Below, one piece after another: positions 16,716-23,945 of a stretch of DNA of 43,690 nt (the first letter of the stretch is position 1; each line of letters begins with the position of its first letter). Below the pieces are notes generated by a model. That model had not been told where the DNA came from. It made no database searches and was given only the letters and a program-made list of their open reading frames with translations. Source of the DNA: Candidatus Desulfatibia vada (GTDB lineage Bacteria > Desulfobacterota > Desulfobacteria > Desulfobacterales > UBA11574); NCBI GenBank assembly GCA_014383215.1, contig JACNIG010000244.1, positions 1 to 43,690 on the forward strand, in the 5' to 3' direction. A program made the position numbers and the translations under genes.

Positions 16716-17855
16716 ATGTCTCAACTGAAAGCAATTCAACAAAACCCCATGTATCGCTTCCTTATGGTACTTACTATTAGTTCGTCCATAGGGCTTCAGA
16801 CATGGCGAACATTATTCGATAATTTTGCTGTAAAAGCTGCCGGCCTGGATGGAAATCACATCGGCGTGATTCAATCTGTGCGTGAAATCCCCGGATTTTT
16901 AGCATTACTTGCCGTTTTTGCCATAATGCTGATTAAAGAACATCGCCTGTCAGCATTATCTATCTTGGTTCTTGGAATTGGCGTAGCGGTAACCGGCCTG
17001 TTTCCTTCTTATTCCGGCCTTCTATTTACCACCCTGATCATGAGTTTCGGGTTCCATTATTATGAAACCACCAATCAATCGCTAACGCTTCAACACTTTG
17101 ACAAACAAACTTCCCCATGGGTTTTCGGCAAATTGCGCAGTCAGGCTGCAGCTTCGAATATCACAATAGGCATCATAATCTATTTCATCGCACCCATCTT
17201 GCCCTTTGCACAAATTTACCTGCTCATCGGAGGCTTTATTATAGCTGCCGGCTGCTGGGGTTTTTTTCAAAATCCGGTTGACCGCAATATTGTTCCCCAG
17301 CACAAAAAAATGATTTTCCGTAAAAAATATTGGCTTTTTTATTTTCTCACTTTTATGTCGGGTGCCCGGCGCCAGATTTTTGTAGCATTTGCAGTCTTTC
17401 TGTTGGTCAAAAAGTTTCAATTTACGGTTCAGGAAATTACCATCCTTTTCGTAATCAATAATCTGGCCAACTATTTTTTGAGCCCTCTCGTCGGCAAAGG
17501 CATCATCCGATTTGGAGAAAGAAAGATACTCTCTTTAGAATATTTCAGCCTGATTTTCATTTTTCTGGCTTATGCCACTGTGGAATCAAAAACGCTCGTG
17601 GCAATACTTTATATTCTTGACCACATCTTTTTTAATTTCGCCATTGCCATTCGCACTTATTTTCAAAAAGTGGGAGACCCCAGAGATATCGCACCGAGCA
17701 TGGCTGTAGGTTTTACTATCAACCATATTGCAGCAGTTGTACTGCCTGCAATAGGGGGATTGCTGTGGATCGTTGATTACCGTATCCCCTTTGTATGTGG
17801 TGCGATTTTGAGTATAGTTTCCCTGGTCGCTGTGCAGCAAATTAAGGTTCATTGA
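16716..17855 (+). CDS. MFS transporter of unknown substrate
   Basis: This 379-residue protein is hydrophobic throughout and fits about 12 transmembrane helices in two six-helix halves, with a central cytoplasmic loop near residues 190-205 (PVDRNIVPQHKKMIFRKKYW). The N-terminal SSSIGLQTWRTLFDNFAVKAAGLDGNHIGVIQSVRE region and the GARRQIFVAFAVFLLVKKF segment resemble a family of uncharacterised major facilitator proteins in anaerobes. No substrate can be assigned. It starts 12 nt after nadA and is probably cotranscribed with it, so a link to NAD precursors is possible but unproven. A candidate promoter for the next gene lies just downstream. Confidence 0.8.
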   Translation: MSQLKAIQQNPMYRFLMVLTISSSIGLQTWRTLFDNFAVKAAGLDGNHIGVIQSVREIPGFLALLAVFAIMLIKEHRLSALSILVLGIGVAVTGLFPSYSGLLFTTLIMSFGFHYYETTNQSLTLQHFDKQTSPWVFGKLRSQAAASNITIGIIIYFIAPILPFAQIYLLIGGFIIAAGCWGFFQNPVDRNIVPQHKKMIFRKKYWLFYFLTFMSGARRQIFVAFAVFLLVKKFQFTVQEITILFVINNLANYFLSPLVGKGIIRFGERKILSLEYFSLIFIFLAYATVESKTLVAILYILDHIFFNFAIAIRTYFQKVGDPRDIAPSMAVGFTINHIAAVVLPAIGGLLWIVDYRIPFVCGAILSIVSLVAVQQIKVH

Positions 17856-17918
17856 GATCAAATTTCCATCAAGCTTCTCTTTCTACTGACCTCGAATACC
17901 CATAACACATTTAATTTC

Positions 17919-17948
17919 TTGACACAATCGATGCATTATGTGTAATTT
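17919..17948 (+). promoter_or_regulatory. Candidate sigma70 promoter for the SH3-domain gene
   Basis: TTGACA at 17919-17924 and TAATTT at 17943-17948 are separated by 18 bp, about 50 nt before the ATG at 17997. Consensus-based inference. Confidence 0.45.
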
Positions 17949-17996
17949 TAATATGTTTGGATTCGTCAATCTTTTATATATTTAACGGGGACTATT

Positions 17997-18665
17997 ATGA
18001 GAAACACCGGCATAATGAAATCAAATCTTATCTTTTTATTCCTGCTGTTAACAATACCTGTTGGATTTGTTGTTGCAGCCCATGCCGATACTCAATATGT
18101 CTCTGACATGCTGGTACTTACAATCCGTGATAACCCGGACAAAGATGCGAATATATTAGGTAATCTGAAGACTGCCGACCCGGTAGAAATACTTGAAGCG
18201 GGCGACCGTTTTATGAGAATACGCACAAAAGAGGGGCTGGAAGGATGGGTTCAAAAGAATTTTATAACTGCAGATAAGCCCAAAGCTATAATTATTAAAG
18301 AGATGAAAAATGAAATAAGCCAATTAAAGTCCAAACTTGAAGAATTTGAAAATAATCGAGATGCTGACCTAAATGAAATCAGGGCTAGCAGTCAGGATGA
18401 TAAATTAAAAATTAAACAGTTCACCGAGAAATACAACAACCTCCTTAAAGAGTCTAAAACAAAGACAGCTACCCTGACAGGTGAACGTGACAAGCTAAAG
18501 GCAATAAATACAGAGTTAAATATCGAAGTTGATAACCTTAAACAAGATCTTAATAGTAATCCAAAAACAAAAAGGATCCAATTTTTCCTCGTCGGAGCTG
18601 GAGTGCTTCTTTTAGGGTTTTTTCTTGGTTTAGCCTCGAAAAGAAAAAAATCTTATTATAGATAA
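17997..18665 (+). CDS. SH3-domain, coiled-coil membrane protein (TIGR04211-like)
   Basis: The 222-residue protein has a signal peptide (about 1-31, ending VVAAHADT), a bacterial SH3 domain at about 32-95 (DMLVLTIRDNPDKDANILGNL through EGLEGWVQKNFI), a long charged coiled coil (about 100-185), and a C-terminal transmembrane helix (about 194-213) followed by KRKKSYYR. This order matches the TIGR04211/YgiM-like family. The SH3 domain would face the periplasm, where such domains often bind peptidoglycan or protein partners. The specific role is unknown. GGGGA lies 10 nt before the ATG. It appears monocistronic. Confidence 0.85.
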   Translation: MRNTGIMKSNLIFLFLLLTIPVGFVVAAHADTQYVSDMLVLTIRDNPDKDANILGNLKTADPVEILEAGDRFMRIRTKEGLEGWVQKNFITADKPKAIIIKEMKNEISQLKSKLEEFENNRDADLNEIRASSQDDKLKIKQFTEKYNNLLKESKTKTATLTGERDKLKAINTELNIEVDNLKQDLNSNPKTKRIQFFLVGAGVLLLGFFLGLASKRKKSYYR

Positions 18666-18749
18666 TCTGCCACTTACGAGATCATCGAAATTAACAAAAA
18701 TAAAAAAAAGCTAAAGTTATGCATAGACTTTCCGATATACATAAAGAAA

Positions 18750-18860
18750 ATAATTTATAAGCTCAGGGGCAAACCTTCTGAAAGGATGGGACGCAAAGTT
18801 GCCGGTCTAAGTTCCGCAGTGCGGAATAAGATAGCGGAATTGCAAAGTAAATATTCGATT
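18750..18860 (+). ncRNA. c-di-GMP-I (GEMM) riboswitch aptamer
   Basis: The RNA carries the GEMM-I core in order: CAGGGGCAAACC (18764-18775), a GAAA tetraloop in TCTGAAAGGA, GGGACGCAAAG (18788-18798), then CCGGTCTAAG (18802-18811). A perfect P3 hairpin TTCCGC-AGT-GCGGAA (18812-18826) follows, then GATAGCGGAATTGC (18830-18843), matching the tetraloop receptor and 3' closing region of the Vc2 aptamer. An intrinsic terminator starts right after, so it is placed to act by transcription attenuation. The controlled genes begin at 18945. Recognised from memory of the consensus; a covariance search would confirm it. Confidence 0.93.
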
Positions 18861-18890
18861 ACCCGTCTCCCTTTTGGAAGCGGGTTTTTT
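18861..18890 (+). terminator. Rho-independent terminator forming the riboswitch expression platform
   Basis: ACCCGTCTCC, a CTTTT loop and GGAAGCGGGT form a 10-bp stem with one mismatch and one G-T pair, followed directly by six T residues. It lies immediately 3' of the c-di-GMP aptamer and 55 nt before the next start codon. Whether ligand binding promotes or prevents termination is not decided here. Confidence 0.85.
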
Positions 18891-18944
18891 AGTTTGGAAA
18901 CTAACAAAAGAGGAGTGACAGACGCTTTAAAAAGGAGAATAAAT

Positions 18945-19289
18945 ATGGTGAACTCCATCAATAACACTTTTCAGAGCTTGGAACGTACGGAAGCTCGCAA
19001 TCCGGCTCGAAAAGATGCTTCAAAAACCTTGGATAAAACCACCGGGAACCTTGAACAGTTAAATGCTAACAATACTGAAACTGCTATCGATCAAACAGAC
19101 AAGGTGAAAATTGCAAGTAAGCGTTCGGAAGCCATGGGATCAAATAAGGCTACTCTTACAGACCATGATGAGGCTCTTAAGTTGCTTGAAGATATCAAGA
19201 CAAGTCTTTATGAGGAAGCTGAAGCCCAAAATCAAAACCCGTCGCAGGTGCACAATCTCAACGCCGAAAACCTGACTGGAGTACTATAA
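18945..19289 (+). CDS. Unknown small protein under the c-di-GMP riboswitch
   Basis: I do not recognise this family. The 114-residue product is polar, rich in Asn, Thr, Lys, Glu and Ala, with no signal peptide, membrane helix or cysteine. The first 75 residues look disordered or weakly helical (KTLDKTTGNLEQLNANNTE), and a predicted amphipathic helix follows (DHDEALKLLEDIKTSLYEEAEAQ, about 75-97), then a hydrophobic tail ending TGVL. Such features resemble small flagellar or secreted regulatory proteins, but that is only a resemblance. The ATG at 18945 has a strong AAAGGAG site. A longer frame starting at 18786 runs through the riboswitch and is not real. It is the first gene after the riboswitch. 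Confidence 0.75.
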   Translation: MVNSINNTFQSLERTEARNPARKDASKTLDKTTGNLEQLNANNTETAIDQTDKVKIASKRSEAMGSNKATLTDHDEALKLLEDIKTSLYEEAEAQNQNPSQVHNLNAENLTGVL

Positions 19290-19337
19290 CAGTTGGTTTT
19301 AAAACCAGTTCTAAAATTATAAAATACAGGCAGGCTT

Positions 19338-19655
19338 ATGCAGACATTTATAGAAACTTTTCCCATTAGCAAAGAAACCGGAAAGATTCTGCTTCAAGTA
19401 TGTGAAAAGTATAATATCAGACACGAAAAAGAAATCGTGGATATTTATAGACATAAACCGGATCTGTTTTTTGAAGAAAAAAATTTTTCAAAAGAATGCT
19501 GGAATGAAATATCAACAATTTTATCAGACCCAAGCAACCCATACATGCCAAAAGATTCTGTGATTTCTTTTAAAAAAGCCACGTTAATTGTTAAGCGGAA
19601 CAAATTAATCGAAGAATTAGCTGAGTTGAGTAAAGATATCCGGCAAATCACGTAG
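19338..19655 (+). CDS. Hypothetical protein, second gene after the riboswitch
   Basis: This 105-residue charged, mostly helical cytosolic protein has no recognised domain, signal peptide or membrane segment. It is rich in Lys, Glu and Ile, with a C-terminal helix VKRNKLIEELAELSKDI. AGGCAGG precedes the ATG. It starts 48 nt after the preceding gene on the same strand and is probably in the same riboswitch-controlled transcript. A role in motility, attachment or secretion would fit c-di-GMP control, but nothing in the protein shows this. Confidence 0.6.
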   Translation: MQTFIETFPISKETGKILLQVCEKYNIRHEKEIVDIYRHKPDLFFEEKNFSKECWNEISTILSDPSNPYMPKDSVISFKKATLIVKRNKLIEELAELSKDIRQIT

Positions 19656-19722
19656 ATTCCCAAAGGCTTACGCCGTGGCACTTAAAAAAATTGAATCGGC
19701 CAATTTTAGCTTTGGCATGCAC

Positions 19723-19742
19723 CCACGGGCTCACACCCGTGG
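19723..19742. repeat. Hairpin CCACGGG-N6-CCCGTGG
   Basis: A perfect 7-bp GC-rich stem with a 6-nt loop lies in the 214-nt gap before the DUF2889 gene. There is no T-run after it, so it is not a standard terminator. The surrounding text (GCATGCACCCACGGG... GTGGTCCTCTGCC) looks like a dispersed repeat unit. Confidence 0.55.
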
Positions 19743-19869
19743 TCCTCTGCCAATTTCGATAGCAAGACCTTTTGATAACGTCCCCTTTCTTAAATCACCA
19801 GAATTAATTGACATTTTACAACCAATCCTTTACGATACCGATTAAAATTACATACTATTGGAGGAAATT

Positions 19870-20412
19870 ATGAGCTTGGATAATCAGCGTAAAGGTAAAA
19901 AAATTCACACCAGAAATATTGAAATCTCCACTTATGAATACGGTGAAAAAAATATTCTTGTTGAGGGGCAACTCAAGGAGGATACTTTGACACCTATCTA
20001 TGTTTCCGGGAAAAAGCGCCCTCCTCACACAGTGCACCATATGGTTGTGCAGATGGTCATTGAGTGTTCGTCGCTTACCATTAAGGAAATAAAGGTTGAA
20101 ATGCCTGGTATTCCTTACGATTGGTGCCAGGAAACATCCAACAGTCTCGACGCGATCAAAGGTTTGAAAATAGCACCCGGTTTTACACGGAAAGTGAAAA
20201 AAATTTTAAGTGAAAGCAAGAAATGTTCACATTTGGCAACACTTTTGTTTGCCATAGCACCGGCAGTAATGCAGGGTTTCTGGATTTTTAATGCCGGAAA
20301 ACCAAGCGGCGATGTGGTTTCACCGGCTATAGTGAAAGATTATCTTGTTGATACATGCTGGGTGTGGAGAAAAGACGGCCCTCTTGCGAGTCGGTCGACC
20401 CGAAACCTTTGA
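19870..20412 (+). CDS. DUF2889-family protein
   Basis: The 180-residue protein resembles DUF2889 (a family of unknown function). It has an N-terminal beta-rich region (IHTRNIEISTYEYGEKNILVEGQLKED), a central HMVVQMVIECSSLTIKEIKVEM segment, and a C-terminal CSHLATLLFAIAPAVMQGFW region with a conserved Cys-His pair. No signal peptide or membrane helix is seen. I chose ATG 19870, 5-6 nt after TTGGAGGA. A TTG at 19858 would place that ribosome binding site inside the gene. It may share the riboswitch transcript, though the 214-nt gap with a hairpin leaves that open. It converges on the CHAT gene with 26 nt between stops and no clear terminator. Confidence 0.75.
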   Translation: MSLDNQRKGKKIHTRNIEISTYEYGEKNILVEGQLKEDTLTPIYVSGKKRPPHTVHHMVVQMVIECSSLTIKEIKVEMPGIPYDWCQETSNSLDAIKGLKIAPGFTRKVKKILSESKKCSHLATLLFAIAPAVMQGFWIFNAGKPSGDVVSPAIVKDYLVDTCWVWRKDGPLASRSTRNL

Positions 20413-20438
20413 AATAATTGGTACGCCCGTTGAACGCC

Positions 20439-23400
20439 TTATCCACCATCTCCTACCACAATAAATGGCGCCCAGAAGAAAGGATGGGCATAACTGGATA
20501 TGATTTCTCCGGTGGCTCTGTCTTTCATGCCGGAACCGTCGATCAGCGCCAGCATGGATTTTTGATGTGCTCTTGCCCGCGACAGGCTGGCATCCTCTTT
20601 GTAATACCGAAAAAGTCCCGTCGTTATTTGTTTTGCGGAAGTCGTCTCAACCGGCCACATGCTCGCCAGAATTGCCCGTGTCCCGGCATAGAAGAAGGCA
20701 CGCCCCAAACCTGATGCCGCTTCAGCCCCTGCGCCGTCGGAAGCCCCGGTGTTGCATGCTGATAGGACGATCCAGTCCGCATTCAACTTCAATTTAAAAA
20801 TCTCTCCCATAGTTAGTAGTCCGTCCTCACTCTCTCCTGTAACGGATGGAGAGGAGAGGGCAATCGCCGGCTGTTCCAGACCATCTAAATCGCCGGGTAG
20901 AAGCGCGTGCGATGCAAACGCGATCACTCTGCGGTTCGACAAATCCATGATTTTAATTTTACTCTCGGACGCCAGCTTTCCTAAAAAGACATCTTTGGCC
21001 GGGTCAGCCCCCAGAATGCCGGCAATACTTAATATTTCTTCCATTGTATCGGGAAGACGGTTCAGATTTTCAAGCCGGGCTGATGAAACATTTCTATTAT
21101 CAAGGTTGACACTCTCCGTTCGACGTATTCCTCGCACAGACAAGTTCCTTCCGGGGCCGGAGCGGTTTGTTAAGCTCTTGTCTTTTTCAATACTCGCCCG
21201 GGCGAGCTGTGCATGGTTGAAAACAGGATCCCCAAATCCTGCAAAGGCCTTGCGGCCTGGATCACCCTCGGGCAATTCCCTCAAGGTAACAAATGCAGAG
21301 GCTGAAGGCAGTCTCGTTATTGATACATCCCTGATGAGCCACGGAATAGAACGGTATTCAGCGAACAGCTCACGTCTTTCCTTTCCGAATTTGACGAGAG
21401 CCGTCGGCAAAACCGAAAAGGGTATTTGCCCTAAAGGCCCGGGGGCAATTACCAGTAAATTTTCAGAATCTTTCCACCCCTTTTCAACAGGTTTTAGTAA
21501 CCTGCTGTAGAGCTTATAGGCAGCAGAAAGATCATATTCGGGAATATCTCCAAAGGTTTTCGGTCTCGGGTCCAGTGCCTTACGCAAATGGACCACGGTT
21601 TTTTTAAAATCTTGTGCGGAAAACGGAATAGATGAAAATTGAACCTCTCCTTGGTGGGGAATAGCCCATACATGGGTTTGACGGCCGGAAGTATAAATGG
21701 AAATCATGGCCTCTTTGGGGCGCAGATGATTTTGTATATCAGAAAATGTTGCCGGCTGCGGTTCTGTAAAATCATTGAATTTCGGGAAACGTATTCCGAT
21801 TTCATCAAGCAGGGCCATACGAGCCTTGCTTAGGGTATTGATTTTTAATTTCAGGGTCTTCATTACGGTCGGAAGTTGTTGTTCCACTGGTGCTGAAAGT
21901 AGATTGGAAAGTGTCGTCTGAAGTTCATTAATATATTTCTGGGCATCCTGTTCCCTTCTAACAAAGTCGGCAAGCTCCGGATCATCAGCCGCCGCGCGCG
22001 CGCTGCTTTTGCCAAGGGCCTTAAGGACGGCGCGCCCGCGGATCGAATCGGCAAGTTTGAAAGCCGTCTGACAAGCATTAATCCCCGCCTTTTTCTCAAG
22101 TACGCTCCCGCTGTTTTGGACCAACAGGTCCATATAGGCTTCACCAATGATTTTCAATCTGAAGTTCTTGGAATAATCAACAGATTCGTCACTATTGCTT
22201 TCAATTAAAAGCGGCACGGCATTGGAAAAATCCTCGAAAGCCTGTTCGGGTTTTAAAGCTTTTAAATTCGCAAGGCCGCGCAGGCCCAATATCTCCTTGG
22301 TCGCATAATGGTTTTCCCCATATGAATTTTTGTTTTTTGCATAAACGGTCGAAATGATCTTCATTGCTTCTTCTGTACGATGTGTCATCAAAAGGGATAG
22401 AATCAAAAGAGGATTACGTGCAAAACGTGCCTCATAAAAATATTGATTCTCCTGCATCCCTTTCCTTGCCTGGTCAAACTCCTTCATGGCTTCCGCATAT
22501 TCACACTGGACAGTCAGAACATCGCCGAGTTTCATCCTGGCTTGACCCATTAAGTAGGAATCGGGAGGAATATTAGATTGCTCAAAAATTCGGATAGAAG
22601 CGCGCATAAGCCTTTCTGCATCCTGCAACCGGCCCTGCTGTTGATAGATTACTCCCAGGCCGCTGATAATGGTCCCGACAATCTCTGAATCCTTCTTTGC
22701 AACCCCAAGGGCCTCTGTCAAGGCTTGGCGGGCAATGAGTTCACTTTCAACTAAACGTCCCTGCTTTATCAGGTTTATAGATAAATGCATCATATTCATG
22801 AGGTGCATGATGGGTTTCTCACGCTTTATTGCCGGGGAGAGGTTCTCAAAATTATTTCTGTAATATTTTTCAGCCTCTGCATATTTCCCCCGGGCCTCTA
22901 AAAGGACGGCTTCCATTTTTGCAATTTGAAACTTAATCAAAGCAGCCACGAAAGGCTTTTTGTCCTTTAGTCGGGACAATTTTTTGTTGGAAAACGCAAC
23001 GCCCCTGTTTTTGACCCTCTCTGCGGATTCCAGATCTCCGACATTGGCATATAATACTAATAGTTGAGCATATGCGGTTGAATGCTTTTTAAGGCTCAGG
23101 CTCTGTTTTTGAAGTTCAATAGCCCTTTTGAAATTACCGCATACTTTTTCTGTAATGCCGAGATGCCTAATTAGATTGTGGTCCGTTTTGCCCATGCTTT
23201 CAGCATAGTGAAGAGCGGTTCGATAATCTTCAAGGGCCTGTTTAAAACGACCGAGATAAAATGCAGCGTCCCCTCTATGATGAAAAAAAGCCTTAAGTGT
23301 TTCATTATCCCCTTTATGCGGAGGAGATGAATCGGCATCCGCTTTAAGTTTCTTTGCGATTGAAGGATCGAAGCGCCCCGGCTGCTCAAGCATCGCCAGG

Positions 23401-23603
23401 ATGTCGTCAATGCGGCGGGGCGGCGGACTAAAGGATTTCCAATCCATGGAAACCGTGACCTGTTTTGCTTCCTTCAGTGACATCCTTTGCTTTACGCAGC
23501 CCGCAAACAAGAGGAGGGCTATAATAATGAAAACCGCCATATGAACAGGGAATCTATGGAGTGAAAAATGTAGAAAGTATTGTTTTGGAACTGACTGCAT
23601 CAT
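20439..23603 (-). CDS. TPR-CHAT lipoprotein (caspase-like peptidase domain)
   Basis: The 1054-residue protein has an N-terminal signal sequence with lipobox LFAGC (Cys36) followed by Val-Lys, suggesting an outer-membrane lipoprotein facing the periplasm. About ten tetratricopeptide repeats span roughly residues 80-480 (AAFYLGRFKQALEDYRTALHYAE and similar). A linker follows, then a C-terminal CHAT domain (about 640-1054) with the predicted catalytic His in FASHALLPGDLDGL (His899) and Cys in VLSACNTG (Cys950). CHAT domains are clan CD, caspase/separase-like peptidases; the intact dyad suggests activity. Its target is unknown. A CHASE2-cyclase and a DUF4384 gene lie upstream on the same strand. 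An internal ATG just before the hydrophobic core (residue 22) is an alternative start. Confidence 0.88.
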   Translation of the reverse strand: MMQSVPKQYFLHFSLHRFPVHMAVFIIIALLLFAGCVKQRMSLKEAKQVTVSMDWKSFSPPPRRIDDILAMLEQPGRFDPSIAKKLKADADSSPPHKGDNETLKAFFHHRGDAAFYLGRFKQALEDYRTALHYAESMGKTDHNLIRHLGITEKVCGNFKRAIELQKQSLSLKKHSTAYAQLLVLYANVGDLESAERVKNRGVAFSNKKLSRLKDKKPFVAALIKFQIAKMEAVLLEARGKYAEAEKYYRNNFENLSPAIKREKPIMHLMNMMHLSINLIKQGRLVESELIARQALTEALGVAKKDSEIVGTIISGLGVIYQQQGRLQDAERLMRASIRIFEQSNIPPDSYLMGQARMKLGDVLTVQCEYAEAMKEFDQARKGMQENQYFYEARFARNPLLILSLLMTHRTEEAMKIISTVYAKNKNSYGENHYATKEILGLRGLANLKALKPEQAFEDFSNAVPLLIESNSDESVDYSKNFRLKIIGEAYMDLLVQNSGSVLEKKAGINACQTAFKLADSIRGRAVLKALGKSSARAAADDPELADFVRREQDAQKYINELQTTLSNLLSAPVEQQLPTVMKTLKLKINTLSKARMALLDEIGIRFPKFNDFTEPQPATFSDIQNHLRPKEAMISIYTSGRQTHVWAIPHQGEVQFSSIPFSAQDFKKTVVHLRKALDPRPKTFGDIPEYDLSAAYKLYSRLLKPVEKGWKDSENLLVIAPGPLGQIPFSVLPTALVKFGKERRELFAEYRSIPWLIRDVSITRLPSASAFVTLRELPEGDPGRKAFAGFGDPVFNHAQLARASIEKDKSLTNRSGPGRNLSVRGIRRTESVNLDNRNVSSARLENLNRLPDTMEEILSIAGILGADPAKDVFLGKLASESKIKIMDLSNRRVIAFASHALLPGDLDGLEQPAIALSSPSVTGESEDGLLTMGEIFKLKLNADWIVLSACNTGASDGAGAEAASGLGRAFFYAGTRAILASMWPVETTSAKQITTGLFRYYKEDASLSRARAHQKSMLALIDGSGMKDRATGEIISSYAHPFFWAPFIVVGDGG

Positions 23604-23945
23604 TTGCTCTTGGGTATCTTTGCCTAAGTTGATCGATTTTTTTGCAAAATGGAATTTTCTGCCGGCTTCTGAATTTCGTATTCTGAACTCTGATTCTCCG
23701 CTGCTTACCGCAGCCTTGCAGAGATCTCGTTTCTATGACGCTGCACGACTGACAACTCCTTTTTAACTTATCGGCATTTTTATGGAAAACCTTTATCTTT
23801 GATTGTAAAAGAAACCGCTGGCAAATCCGGGGATTGTCATAATAATTTGTGGGTTTGGCTGTGTAATCTTCGCGAACTTTGTGTCAGATCATCGACCCTT
23901 TAAGGATACCAATCAAGCCACCCCTTTTACAGGATGGAGACGGAC
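23604..23945. other. Intergenic region upstream of the CHAT gene, no gene seen
   Basis: 342 nt between the cyclase stop and the CHAT start, with stop codons scattered in all frames. I find no strong hairpin, riboswitch or convincing promoter. The CHAT gene may have its own promoter here, since the gap is too long for simple coupling. Confidence 0.5.

Noticed and set aside
18786-18944. N-terminal extension of the small gene after the riboswitch
   Set aside because: The extension would translate the c-di-GMP aptamer and terminator. The ATG at 18945 has a proper AAAGGAG site.
20749-21510. A 253-codon plus-strand frame within the CHAT gene
   Set aside because: It is antisense to the conserved CHAT domain and its composition is that of a shadow frame (Ser/Arg/Pro-rich).
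21863-22147. Short minus-strand frame inside the TPR region
   Set aside because: Out of frame with the real TPR-CHAT gene, basic and low complexity, no start signals.
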